A stretch of 64,000 bases of DNA from Nitrospira sp. (GTDB taxonomy: Bacteria > Nitrospirota > Nitrospiria > Nitrospirales > Nitrospiraceae). How positions within the stretch are numbered: the first letter of the stretch is position 1; every line of letters begins with the position of its first letter. The stretch spans positions 1 through 64,000 of the forward strand of contig VOPT01000017.1 in assembly GCA_009594865.1 (NCBI GenBank), read 5' to 3'. Both the position numbers and the translations under genes were made by a program. This document shows positions 42,894-51,752 of this stretch, in pieces. The notes under the pieces are model-generated. The model was not told the origin of the DNA. It saw only the letters and a program-made list of their open reading frames with translations, and searched no databases.

Positions 42894-45608
42894 ATGGTCG
42901 AAGCACGACAGCAGAGTCAGGCCCGGTGGTACGCACGGGCCATCGAAGACATCAGCCGCGAGTTCGGCGTCGATCCCGCGCAAGGCCTGGGCGAAGACGA
43001 AGCTGCACGCCGGCTTTCCGCCCATGGCCGCAATGAGTTGCCCGAAGCCGCGCCCCCTTCGCCCTGGCATATCCTGGCCGCACAATTTACCAGCCTGATT
43101 ATCTGGGTGCTGATCGGCGCCGCCCTTGTGTCAGGCCTCCTTGGCGAATGGATCGATGCCGGCGCCATCCTGGCCATTGTGCTGCTGAACGGGCTGCTGG
43201 GATTCGTACAGGAATACCGTGCGGAGCAGTCGCTGGCGGCGCTTAAGACGATGGCAGTGACCTATGCTCGGGTGGTGCGAGAGGGGGCGCGGCGAGCCCT
43301 GTTATCAACCGAGCTGGTTCTCGGCGACATCATTGATGTAGAGGCGGGGGATCATGTCCCGGCGGATGCACGACTCATCCAGGCCACGGCCTGTCTCACC
43401 CAGGAAGCGGCCCTGACCGGGGAATCCACCCCCGTTGAAAAATCCAGCCAGGTGTTGGTCGATCACGATGTGTCCCTGGCCGATCAGCGGAACATGCTGT
43501 TCATGGGAACCACCGTGACCGGAGGAAAGGGGCGTGCCCTGATTGTCGCCACCGGCAGCGGCACGGAGTTGGGCCGCATTGCGACGCTGATGACCTCCGT
43601 GGCGGTGGAGCCGACACCCCTCCAGCGGCGATTAGAGCAGTTCGGCCATGTGTTGTTATGGCTGTCGCTGGGAATCGTGGTCGTCGTGTTCGGGCTTGGC
43701 CTCTGGCGCGGCGAACCGCTGTTCGAGATGTTTTTGACGGCCGTGAGTCTCGCCGTGGCGGCCATTCCCGAGGGGCTGCCGGCCATTGTGACGACGACGC
43801 TCGCCCTGGGGGTGATGCGGATGGTGAGCCGTCATGCGTTGATCCGTCGCCTGCCTGCCGTTGAAACCCTGGGCGCTGCGACGGTGATCTGTACGGATAA
43901 GACCGGCACCTTAACGAAGAACGAAATGACGGTCAGGCAGCTGGCGGTCGATGATCTGGTGTGTGACGTCACCGGCGACGGCTATGCGCCGGCGGGTGAG
44001 ATCATCGGAGGCGATGGTCGCACGGGAGGGTTACGAGATCTCTTGTGGAGCGCGGTATTGTGTAATGGTTCCTCGCTTCGCGAGGCCGATGGAGGATGGA
44101 CGGTAGTCGGTGATCCCACGGAGGGCGCCTTGCTGGTGGCGGGCGGCAAGGCCGGATGGCGGAAAGCGGAGCTCGAACGCGCGCATCCTCTTGTGGGAGA
44201 AATTCCGTTCGACTCGGAACGCAAGATGATGACGATGATCCGCCGGTCGGAAGGGCGTGCCGTCGCCTATGTGAAGGGCGCGCCGGATATTCTCTTGGAA
44301 CGGTGCGATTCGTATATGACGAAGGCGGGGGACGTGGCACCGCTTTCTGATTCGATGCGCCGCTCGATCGTATCGCGCAATCAGCAATTCGCACAGCAGG
44401 CCCTCCGGGTCGTGGCGTTAGCGCGTCGCGTGCTCGATCCGGAGCCGGCCACATTCGAGTCGCAGGGCATCGAGCGTGAATTGGTGTTCGTTGGCCTGGC
44501 CGCGATGAAAGACCCCTTACGTCCGGAAGCGAAGGAGGCGGTCGAGCGTTGCCGGTCCGCAGGCATCAAGACCGTGATGATTACCGGGGATCATAAGGAG
44601 ACGGCCCTGGCGATCGGCCGCGAGGCCGGATTTGCAAGCGAGGCGAGGCAGGCCCTGTCTGGCGTGGAACTGAACGGATTGACTGATGCGGAGCTGTCGT
44701 CGCGCGTGCGAGACCTCTCGGTCTATGCGCGGGTGTCGGCGGAGCACAAGCTTCGCATCGTCAAAGCCTGGCGCGCGCATGGCGCAGTGGTGGCCATGAC
44801 CGGAGACGGCGTGAATGATGCCCCGGCCATTCGGGAAGCGGATATCGGAATCGCCATGGGCATGACAGGCACGGACGTGACGAAAGACGCGTCGGACATG
44901 GTGGTCACCGACGACAATTTTGCGTCCATCGCCGCGGCGGTCGAGGAAGGTCGGAGCATTTATGAAAACATCCGCAAGTCTGTGCACTATTTGCTGTCGT
45001 GTAATCTGAGCGAAGTCCTGGTGATGCTGGGCAGCACGTTATTGGGCTGGCCGTTGCCGTTGCTGCCGATCCATATTCTCTGGATCAACCTGGTGACTGA
45101 CGGGTTTCCTGCGCTCGCCTTGGCCGTCGATCCGAAAGATCCCGATGTCATGAAGCGCCCGCCTCGCGATCCGCAGGCGCCCCTCCTGGATCGCCAGCGG
45201 TTTGTGACGGTCTGCGTTCAAGGCGCGGTGATGGCGGCGGCGACGTTGGTGGTGTTCGGTATGGCCCTGTCGATCATGCACGACGAGGTGGCGTTCGCGC
45301 GCACCATGACGTTTACGACGTTGGTGCTGGTGCAGTTTCTCCACGCCTTTACCTGCCGCCACGACCGGTTGTCGCTGTTGCAGATCGGGATCACCACGAA
45401 TCGGATGCTGGTGGCCGCCGTGCTGATTTCAGCCATGCTGCAGGCCGGGATTCTGTTGAGTCCATGGGGGCAGGAGATTTTTCGAGTCGTTCGACTGCGG
45501 CCCGATGAATGGTGGCTGATCGCGGGGTTCGGGATTCTGCCGTTCGTGGTGATGGAACTGTGGAAGGCGTGGATCCGGAGGGGAAACGGGTCCGCGAGGC
45601 AGAGCTAG
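42894..45608 (+). CDS. Ca-type (P2A, SERCA/PMR1-like) cation-transporting ATPase
   Basis: 904 residues. M4 reads AAIPEGLPAIVTTTLALGV, the PEGLPA motif of P2A calcium (and Mn) pumps. Further motifs are TGESTPVEK, ICTDKTGTLTKNEM, MITGDHKETA and TGDGVNDAPAIREADIGIAMG. The M6 region ILWINLVTDGFPALALAVDPKD has the Asn/Asp ligands of the calcium site. It exports Ca2+ or similar from the cytosol. The C-terminus abuts the convergent phosphoesterase gene with a shared 4-base overlap. The first 60 bases upstream lack a clear ribosome site, so the exact start is uncertain by some codons. Confidence 0.92.
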   Translation: MVEARQQSQARWYARAIEDISREFGVDPAQGLGEDEAARRLSAHGRNELPEAAPPSPWHILAAQFTSLIIWVLIGAALVSGLLGEWIDAGAILAIVLLNGLLGFVQEYRAEQSLAALKTMAVTYARVVREGARRALLSTELVLGDIIDVEAGDHVPADARLIQATACLTQEAALTGESTPVEKSSQVLVDHDVSLADQRNMLFMGTTVTGGKGRALIVATGSGTELGRIATLMTSVAVEPTPLQRRLEQFGHVLLWLSLGIVVVVFGLGLWRGEPLFEMFLTAVSLAVAAIPEGLPAIVTTTLALGVMRMVSRHALIRRLPAVETLGAATVICTDKTGTLTKNEMTVRQLAVDDLVCDVTGDGYAPAGEIIGGDGRTGGLRDLLWSAVLCNGSSLREADGGWTVVGDPTEGALLVAGGKAGWRKAELERAHPLVGEIPFDSERKMMTMIRRSEGRAVAYVKGAPDILLERCDSYMTKAGDVAPLSDSMRRSIVSRNQQFAQQALRVVALARRVLDPEPATFESQGIERELVFVGLAAMKDPLRPEAKEAVERCRSAGIKTVMITGDHKETALAIGREAGFASEARQALSGVELNGLTDAELSSRVRDLSVYARVSAEHKLRIVKAWRAHGAVVAMTGDGVNDAPAIREADIGIAMGMTGTDVTKDASDMVVTDDNFASIAAAVEEGRSIYENIRKSVHYLLSCNLSEVLVMLGSTLLGWPLPLLPIHILWINLVTDGFPALALAVDPKDPDVMKRPPRDPQAPLLDRQRFVTVCVQGAVMAAATLVVFGMALSIMHDEVAFARTMTFTTLVLVQFLHAFTCRHDRLSLLQIGITTNRMLVAAVLISAMLQAGILLSPWGQEIFRVVRLRPDEWWLIAGFGILPFVVMELWKAWIRRGNGSARQS

Positions 45609-46471
45609 GGTTTCGGGGCTGCCCACATCGTCGTGAGGGGAGATGCCTGCCGGCTGAGTCCCACCGGTTGGGCTCCATACATCTCCGTGACCGTCCGCAG
45701 CAGTCCGTAGTGATTCGTCGGCTCATGATAGCGTCCGGCTCGCACCATCGGTCCCACGAGAATCGTGGGGATATGGTTGTCGGATTTTCCGTTGTCCTCG
45801 TCCCACGTAATGATCAACAGGCTGTTGTGGGTCTGTGCCCACTCCACGTAACGCTCGACACGGGACTGGAGCCATTGGTCCCCGCGTTGGATGCGGTCGG
45901 GATCACTGCCGTCGTGCATGTCGTTCTGTTGATTGGGCACAATGATGCTGACGGTCGGCAGGGTGCTGAAATCCGTCGGAAAATCGGTCAGCGGGCGATT
46001 CTGCGCAGCCGGGACGGTATTCGTGGACGACGATTGCCAGTTCACCCACGGATTATGTTTGCGCGCATAGGCACCGGCAATGCAGTCGACGGCGCCCACG
46101 GCGGGCAAGTCTTCGGAGTATCCGATAAACGACTGTCCGGCCTGCACCAGGGTGCTGGACAAGTTCGGCGCCGTCAGCGACATGGGGCACACATTCCCAT
46201 TCACGCCTTCGATGGTGCCGGCAAACAGCGCGATGTAGTTCGGCTGGCTTGGATGGGTCACTCCGTAGGAATTGGTCAGCAGCGCGCCTTTGCGCGCCAG
46301 TGTGTTCAAGTAGGGGGCGGCCCGAGAGTCGATGATCTGACCGAAGGCATGATTTTCTTCGATCACGATGACCACATGGTCGGGTTTGGGCAACGGCGGC
46401 TGAGCTGAACCGAGGGTGGTCCAGGAGAGAAACAGTGTGGCGAAGGCGAGCCCGAAGACTAACCTGTTCAT
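45605..46471 (-). CDS. Exported phosphoesterase (PF04185-type, phosphatase/phospholipase C-like)
   Basis: 288 residues with signal peptide MNRLVFGLAFATLFLSWTTLGSAQ. The family opening HVVIVIEENHAFGQI carries the metal-binding ENH. THPSQPNYIALFAG, IVPNQQNDMHDGSDPD and WDEDNGKSDNHIPTILVGP are the further metal-ligand segments of the alkaline-phosphatase-like fold. It should hydrolyse phosphate esters in the periplasm; acid phosphatases of this group (AcpA-like) are the nearest idea. Overlaps the stop of the Ca-ATPase gene by four bases. Confidence 0.88.
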   Translation of the reverse strand: MNRLVFGLAFATLFLSWTTLGSAQPPLPKPDHVVIVIEENHAFGQIIDSRAAPYLNTLARKGALLTNSYGVTHPSQPNYIALFAGTIEGVNGNVCPMSLTAPNLSSTLVQAGQSFIGYSEDLPAVGAVDCIAGAYARKHNPWVNWQSSSTNTVPAAQNRPLTDFPTDFSTLPTVSIIVPNQQNDMHDGSDPDRIQRGDQWLQSRVERYVEWAQTHNSLLIITWDEDNGKSDNHIPTILVGPMVRAGRYHEPTNHYGLLRTVTEMYGAQPVGLSRQASPLTTMWAAPKP

Positions 46472-46488
46472 CAGAGTCTCGTGATCGA

Positions 46489-48219
46489 TTACACCGGGAG
46501 TTCGCTGAGTCTCAGCGTATAGAGATAATGATACAGGCCCTGTTGCTCCAGCAGCGCCGCATGGGTGCCGGATTCCACGATGTGGCCTTTGTTCAGCACC
46601 AGAATCCGGTCGGCACGCTGAATCGTGCTGAGCCGATGGGCGACCACAAACGTGGTGCGGTTGACCATGAGACGTTCCAGCGCCTCCTGGACCAGCCGTT
46701 CCGATTCGGTATCCAGCGCCGAGGTGGCCTCGTCCAGTAGCAGAATCCGGGGGTTCTTAAGAATCGCTCGGGCAATGGCGACGCGTTGCCGCTGGCCGCC
46801 GGAAAGGTTGATGCCCTTTTCTCCCACGATAGTCTGGTACCCGTCCGGAAATCCCGCGATAAACTCGTGAGCATGCGCCGCCTTGCTTGCGGCGAGAATC
46901 TCTTCTTCCGTGGCGTCCTCGCGCCCATAACGAATGTTATCGCGGATCGGGCCGCCGAATAAGATCGTATCTTGCGGCACCAGCGCGATCTGCCGATAGA
47001 GGCTGTCGAGCCGCACGTCCTTGACGTCATGACCGTCGACCGTGAGCCGACCCGACGTCGGATCGTAGAATCGGTGCAAGAGATTCATGATCGTGGTTTT
47101 GCCCGAGCCGGTCGGTCCGACAATGGCGATGAGTTCGCCGGGCTTCGCTTCGAACGACACGTCGGAGAGCACGGGCTGCCTGGCGTCATAGGCGAAACTC
47201 AGGTGTTCCGCACGCACGTGCCCGCGCACCGGCGGGAGGTCGATCGCGCCGGGAGCGTCGGCAATTTCCGCATGTGTGTCGAGAATTTCAAAGACCCGTT
47301 GCATGGCGCCCTGCGCTTCTTTGATCTGCGCAAAGACGCGGGCGGCCGATCCGAATGGTCCGATCAGAATGCCGGCAAACAGCACGAAGGCGAATAGGTC
47401 GCCGGGCGACACCGTTCCGTCGATGACCTGGCGTCCTCCGTACCACAGCACCATGGCGGCGGCGGCGAAGGTGACGAACGTGATGGTCGGCACGAACCAG
47501 GCCATGATAGTGGCGCGGCGCAAGGACAGCTCCATTGCGGTCTGCACTTGCGTCACGAATCGCTGCTCTTCCCGCTTGGTCTGGACGAAAGATTTCACGA
47601 CGCGGATACCGGCGATGACCTCTTCGACCAGCGTGCTGACGGAGGCCGTTTGATCTTGAATGGTCGTGGAGAGCGCACGGAGGCGGCGACCGAACAGTTT
47701 GGCCACGACAACCAGCAAGGGCAGCAGCACGAGGATGAGGAGGCAGAGTTGCCAGTTCATGGCAAAGAGGAAGCCTGCGCCGCCGATGAAGGTGACGACT
47801 TGCTTAGCTGCGTCGATGGGGGTGTCCGTCACGACGTTCTGGATCACGGTGACGTCGTTCATCAGTCGCGACATCAACTCGCCGGTCCGGCGCTTGGAGA
47901 AGAAATTCACGGACAGGGTTTGCAGATGGGCGAAGAGATGAGTCCGGAAGTCGGCCATGACCCGTTGTGACACCCAGGCCGTCAGGTAACTGTGCCCCAT
48001 GGAACAGAACCCTTGCAGCAAGACGAGGCCAAGGAGCAGCAGAATCATCTGCGCCATTCGATCGGCATCGTGCTGGACGGTGATGACATCCCAGAGGGTG
48101 CCGCCAAGCCGGAGCAGGGCCAGGTTTACGGCGGCGACCGCCATGACCATGATCGCGGCCGCGATCATCCGTGGGACATAGGGCTTGAGGAAAGGATAGA
48201 AGCGCTTAAACGAGAACAT
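46489..48219 (-). CDS. MsbA-like ABC exporter (fused permease/ATPase)
   Basis: 576 residues. The N-terminal half has six transmembrane helices; the C-terminal half is the ATPase with Walker A GPTGSGKTT, Q-loop ALVPQDTILF, signature LSGGQRQRVAIARA, Walker B ILLLDEATSALD and H-switch VVAHRLST. It functions as a homodimer or half-transporter pair moving lipids or drugs outward. Seventeen bases from the phosphoesterase gene and in the same direction. Confidence 0.92.
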   Translation of the reverse strand: MFSFKRFYPFLKPYVPRMIAAAIMVMAVAAVNLALLRLGGTLWDVITVQHDADRMAQMILLLLGLVLLQGFCSMGHSYLTAWVSQRVMADFRTHLFAHLQTLSVNFFSKRRTGELMSRLMNDVTVIQNVVTDTPIDAAKQVVTFIGGAGFLFAMNWQLCLLILVLLPLLVVVAKLFGRRLRALSTTIQDQTASVSTLVEEVIAGIRVVKSFVQTKREEQRFVTQVQTAMELSLRRATIMAWFVPTITFVTFAAAAMVLWYGGRQVIDGTVSPGDLFAFVLFAGILIGPFGSAARVFAQIKEAQGAMQRVFEILDTHAEIADAPGAIDLPPVRGHVRAEHLSFAYDARQPVLSDVSFEAKPGELIAIVGPTGSGKTTIMNLLHRFYDPTSGRLTVDGHDVKDVRLDSLYRQIALVPQDTILFGGPIRDNIRYGREDATEEEILAASKAAHAHEFIAGFPDGYQTIVGEKGINLSGGQRQRVAIARAILKNPRILLLDEATSALDTESERLVQEALERLMVNRTTFVVAHRLSTIQRADRILVLNKGHIVESGTHAALLEQQGLYHYLYTLRLSELPV

Positions 48220-48319
48220 TTGTGTTACGACAATGGTTTCAGGGAGGCAGGCGCGTAGCGTATCGCCGCTGGCGGCGGCGATACGAAGACGACATGACCT
48301 TCGTGATGAGGTGAGAGCG

Positions 48320-48538
48320 CTAGAGCTGAGCGATCGACTCGATCAGGTTCTTGTTGATCGCCACGAAGTCCGACCGATCCTTGTCATTGACCAAGACGTC
48401 AGTCAGGCTGATAAACAGCCGCTGCTCTTCATTGATCGCATCGGACACACGATTACGCATGGGCGGGATCAGGAAATCCCCGACGTAGATGCAGTTCACC
48501 GTTCGAACGCGGATGCGAACTTTTTTTCCTTCGGGCAC
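48320..48538 (-). CDS. Small conserved protein (DUF6812-like)
   Basis: 72 residues: MPEGKKVRIRVRTVNCIYVGDFLIPPMRNRVSDAI then LFISLTDVLVNDKDRS. The layout, a beta strand pair followed by a MRNRVSD turn and ISLTDV strand, resembles small LSM-like or SH3-like proteins common in Nitrospira genomes. I cannot give a role. It lies just after the small ribosomal-like gene, same strand. Confidence 0.65.
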   Translation of the reverse strand: MPEGKKVRIRVRTVNCIYVGDFLIPPMRNRVSDAINEEQRLFISLTDVLVNDKDRSDFVAINKNLIESIAQL

Positions 48539-48569
48539 GGATCCCTCCGTCCATTATGTCGTGATGGGC

Positions 48570-48665
48570 TCAGCTCTTGCGACGCAAGAATTTCTGACGC
48601 CGGCGCAACTTCTTATACTTGTGCTTGCGCATCTTCTTCCGGCGTTTCTTGAGGACACTCGCCAT
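48570..48665 (-). CDS. 31-residue AURKAIP1/COX24-domain (bS22-like) ribosomal protein
   Basis: A frame of 31 codons, MASVLKKRRKKMRKHKYKK then LRRRQKFLRRKS, ends with TGA at 48570-48572. The sequence matches the short Lys/Arg-rich COX24/AURKAIP1 domain found as bS22 in actinobacterial small subunits and widely in other phyla (M-x-S-V-x-K-K-R-R-K-K-M-x-K-H-K-x-x-K). GGAG lies about nine bases before the ATG. It would bind rRNA in the small subunit. Genes this short are easily missed by callers. Confidence 0.8.
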   Translation of the reverse strand: MASVLKKRRKKMRKHKYKKLRRRQKFLRRKS

Positions 48666-48805
48666 ACATTCAATCTCCAACTGCTAGGCGCGGGAGTCTA
48701 GTGGGTTTCGCTTCAAAAAGCAAGTCAAGATTCTGACGTGATGTTTTGCTGCCGGATCATTCGTGACCTCGGCAAGGTCTACATACGTACCGACAGGGCC
48801 GTTGC

Positions 48806-48835
48806 TTGACCTCTTTCCGCCAAGGTTCCTATACT
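48806..48835 (+). promoter_or_regulatory. Sigma-70-like promoter reaching the lipoprotein start (possibly leaderless)
   Basis: TTGACC at 48806-48811 and TATACT at 48830-48835, spacer 18. The lipoprotein ATG at 48841 is only five bases past the -10, at the expected start of transcription, so the mRNA would have no leader. No ribosome site precedes the ATG, which fits. Confidence 0.5.
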
Positions 48836-48840
48836 GCGCC

Positions 48841-49356
48841 ATGTTCAAATCTGACGCGCTCCGGTCTGCTGCTCTCGGTCGCCTTCTTCTTGGATTCGTG
48901 CTGGTTCTGGCCGTGGGTTGTTCGGGGAAAACCATTCAATATAAAAACGATCACGACCGTATTCTCCGGATCGATCAGGCCGTGGAGTCACTCAGGAAAT
49001 CTTACGTCGAGAGAGACCGGAGCGCCTTGGAGTCACTCCTGCTCCCCTCAGGCGGTCTCGATCAGGTGCAACGGGACATCCACAGCGATTTCGATACCTT
49101 TCGCGATATTCAATTGGAGTTTTCCATCGAGCGCATTTTGATTGAAGGCGACAACATCGATGTGTTTGTCCATTGGCAGGGCCAATGGAAACGGAATCCC
49201 GGCGATGTGGGCACGCGCCAGCGAGGGCATGGGCGGTTGGCCTGGGTCGGGACGCAATCGATTCTGCTTCGAGAGGCTCAAGGCGATCTGCCGTTCGGTG
49301 TGGGTACGAGGGCCAGCCTCGGCGAAGATCCCTCACGCGGACAAGCCAAACCCTAG
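48841..49356 (+). CDS. Lipoprotein of unknown function
   Basis: 171 residues. Signal LGRLLLGFVLVLAVGC gives a clear lipobox (L-A-V-G-C). The mature part starts KTIQYKNDHDRILRIDQAVESLRKSYVERDRSALESLLLPSG, then FDTFRDIQLEFSIERILIEGDNIDVFVHWQGQWKRN. The layout, two helices followed by a curved sheet, looks SnoaL/NTF2-like but that is inference. It ends two bases before the nadB start, so nadB is likely expressed with it. Confidence 0.75.
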   Translation: MFKSDALRSAALGRLLLGFVLVLAVGCSGKTIQYKNDHDRILRIDQAVESLRKSYVERDRSALESLLLPSGGLDQVQRDIHSDFDTFRDIQLEFSIERILIEGDNIDVFVHWQGQWKRNPGDVGTRQRGHGRLAWVGTQSILLREAQGDLPFGVGTRASLGEDPSRGQAKP

Positions 49357-49358
49357 TC

Positions 49359-51035
49359 ATGTCAGCCCGCAGTGCGTCTCCTAAAATTGAAACAGACTTT
49401 CTCGTCGTCGGGAGCGGGGTCGCCGGTCTGCGCGCAGCCATTGAATTGAGCCGCGCGGGTCGTGTGCTGATGCTGACCAAGGGGCATCCCTTGGAAAGCA
49501 ATTCCATGTATGCCCAGGGCGGAGTGGCGGTCGCCCTCAGCGAGGAAGACGATGTTGGAAGCCATCTCACCGATACGTTAAAGGCGGGTCACGGCCTCTG
49601 TCGTCGCGAAGCGGTGCGGATACTGGTCGAAGAAGGGCCGGAACGAATTCAGGAACTGATCGCCTGGGGGGCGAAGTTCGACAAGATCGGTAAACGGTTC
49701 GCGTTCACCCGCGAAGCCGCACACAGCCGGAGCCGCATCCTCCGTGCGCGGGGCGATGCTACCGGCAATGAAATGGTGCGCGCGCTCATGGCCTATGCGG
49801 CCAGACAACCGCGCATTCAGCGATTAGATCGGCGATTTACCGTCGACCTGGCGGTGGTGGACGGGCGTTGTTGCGGCGCCATTGTCTTGAACGAAATGTC
49901 GGGAGAGCGCACCGTGCTGCCGGCCAGCGCGGTGGTCCTGTCGACCGGCGGAGCGGGCCAAGTCTATGCGCGCACGACGAATCCGGGCAATGCGACGGGC
50001 GACGGCATGGCAATGGCGCTGCGGGCCGGAGCGCTGCTGATGGATATGGAGTTTGTGCAGTTCCATCCCACCTCGCTGTATTTGCCGTCGAGTCCTCCCT
50101 TCTTACTGTCCGAGGCCATTCGCGGGGAAGGCGGGCAACTCCGGAACATCAAGGGCGAGTTGTTCATGCAGCGGTACCATCCGGACGGCGCGCTCGCGCC
50201 GCGCGATGTGGTCTCGCGGGCAATCTGGTCGGAAATGGCGGCGACGCGCGCACGCCATGTATATCTGGATGTCACGCATCTGGGCGCGGCCTTTGTGAAA
50301 CGCCGGTTCCCCACGATCTATGCAACCTGTCTGCGGTATGACATCGATATGACGGAAGAGTGGATCCCCGTTTCGCCCAGCGCGCATTACATGATGGGCG
50401 GGGTGTGGACGGACGTGCATGGCGCAACGACGCTGCCCGGCCTGTATGCGGCGGGAGAGGTCGCCTGCAGCGGCGTACACGGGGCCAATCGATTGGCCAG
50501 CAATTCATTGCTGGACGGGTTGGTCTTCGGCATGCGGGCTGCACAATCTGCCGTGGCCCATGCAGGGCACTATTCAGAAGCAGGGCCGTTGCCGTCGATC
50601 GAAGAACTGGAACAGGGCCAGCCGACCGACCTCGATGATCCGGAAAAGCTCCGTAGCTCACTGCGGCGGTTGATGTGGGGAAAAGTCGGTCTCGTGCGCT
50701 CGGGAGATTCCTTGATCAGTGCATCCGCGCAGTTGGTCCGCTGGATGCGCCTGCTGGGAAAACCCTTTTCGTCGCGCGCTGCGCTCGAGGTGAAGAACAT
50801 GGTGCAGGTGGCCCGCTGCATCACGGATGCCGCCTTGTGGCGGGAAAATAGTGTCGGCGCCCATTATCGGTCGGATTTCCCCGAAGCCAAAAGGCAGGGC
50901 TGGCGGACCCATAGTCAGTTACTGTTAGGGACTACGCAGGTTAACGGGAGGCCGTCGAATGAGCGAGACCTCGTCCTTGCGACCGAGGCGCCTGTGGAAC
51001 GTAAGCCCGGGAAGAAGCCGTCCGCGCGTTCATGA
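49359..51035 (+). CDS. nadB: L-aspartate oxidase
   Basis: 558 residues from ATG 49359; an in-frame upstream extension overlaps the lipoprotein gene and is not real. The FAD-binding GSGVAGLRAAIEL is at the N-terminus, followed by NSMYAQGGVAVAL, substrate residues in HSRSRILRARGDATGNE, and the C-terminal GANRLASNSLLDGLVFG. It oxidises L-aspartate to iminoaspartate, the first step of de novo NAD synthesis. The 3' end overlaps a convergent lytic transglycosylase gene by 95 bases. Confidence 0.93.
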   Translation: MSARSASPKIETDFLVVGSGVAGLRAAIELSRAGRVLMLTKGHPLESNSMYAQGGVAVALSEEDDVGSHLTDTLKAGHGLCRREAVRILVEEGPERIQELIAWGAKFDKIGKRFAFTREAAHSRSRILRARGDATGNEMVRALMAYAARQPRIQRLDRRFTVDLAVVDGRCCGAIVLNEMSGERTVLPASAVVLSTGGAGQVYARTTNPGNATGDGMAMALRAGALLMDMEFVQFHPTSLYLPSSPPFLLSEAIRGEGGQLRNIKGELFMQRYHPDGALAPRDVVSRAIWSEMAATRARHVYLDVTHLGAAFVKRRFPTIYATCLRYDIDMTEEWIPVSPSAHYMMGGVWTDVHGATTLPGLYAAGEVACSGVHGANRLASNSLLDGLVFGMRAAQSAVAHAGHYSEAGPLPSIEELEQGQPTDLDDPEKLRSSLRRLMWGKVGLVRSGDSLISASAQLVRWMRLLGKPFSSRAALEVKNMVQVARCITDAALWRENSVGAHYRSDFPEAKRQGWRTHSQLLLGTTQVNGRPSNERDLVLATEAPVERKPGKKPSARS

Positions 51036-51603
51036 GAAAGGTGCGATAGTACCCGAGGACTTTGACGACATACTGCCGGGTTTCAGGAATCGGAGGAAGC
51101 CCCTGATAGCGTTCCACCGCATGCTCCCCCGCATTGTAGGCCGCCAAGGCCAAGGGCAGATTACCATTAAATCGGTCCAGCAGTTGCCGTAAGTATTTCG
51201 TGCCCCCGCCGATATTGTCATCCGGATTGTATGAGTCCCGGACATCCAAGCGCCTAGCAGTCTGAGGCATGAGCTGCATCAACCCGACGGCGCCCGCATG
51301 TGACACGGCCAGTGGATCGAAGTCCGACTCCGTCTTGATCACGGCCCGAATCAACGCCGGATGCAGGCGATGGGCGCGGGAATGTCGGGCGATGACCGGA
51401 TCCAATTCACGGTCGGAGATAATGCTGCGCGAGCGAGGCAGTTCCGACATCACCCGTTTATATCGCGGATCATTCGGCACATTGGTAAGCGAAATGGTGC
51501 CGTTGGCATCGATATATTGGTACACCTCCGCCTGTGCTGGGGCGGCCAGCAGCAAGGTGGCAGAAAGCAGAAGGAGCGGCGTGGTGCGGTTGGACAAAGA
51601 CAT
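50941..51603 (-). CDS. Lytic transglycosylase with DUF4124-like N-terminus
   Basis: 220 residues. After a signal peptide (SNRTTPLLLLSATLLLAAPAQA), EVYQYIDANGTISLTNVPND is the DUF4124 module. The SLT domain has catalytic Glu in IKTESDFDPLAVSHAGAVGLMQLMPQTA, and GTKYLRQLLDRFNGNLPLALAAYNAGE as its second half. It cleaves peptidoglycan between MurNAc and GlcNAc in the periplasm. The last 31 codons overlap the 3' end of nadB on the opposite strand. Confidence 0.9.
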   Translation of the reverse strand: MSLSNRTTPLLLLSATLLLAAPAQAEVYQYIDANGTISLTNVPNDPRYKRVMSELPRSRSIISDRELDPVIARHSRAHRLHPALIRAVIKTESDFDPLAVSHAGAVGLMQLMPQTARRLDVRDSYNPDDNIGGGTKYLRQLLDRFNGNLPLALAAYNAGEHAVERYQGLPPIPETRQYVVKVLGYYRTFLMNARTASSRAYVPQAPRSQGRGLAHSTASR

Positions 51604-51752
51604 CGTAATTGAGACGTCTGGACCGGTGTGGCGTCTATTGCCGATGATTCAACCGTAGCAGCTGACCCCCGACCTGTCAAAAGCCACAGGTCGGCATCCC
51701 CTTCAAGCGAGATCGCACAAACTATTGATGAATATGGTGAAGTATGGAATCG

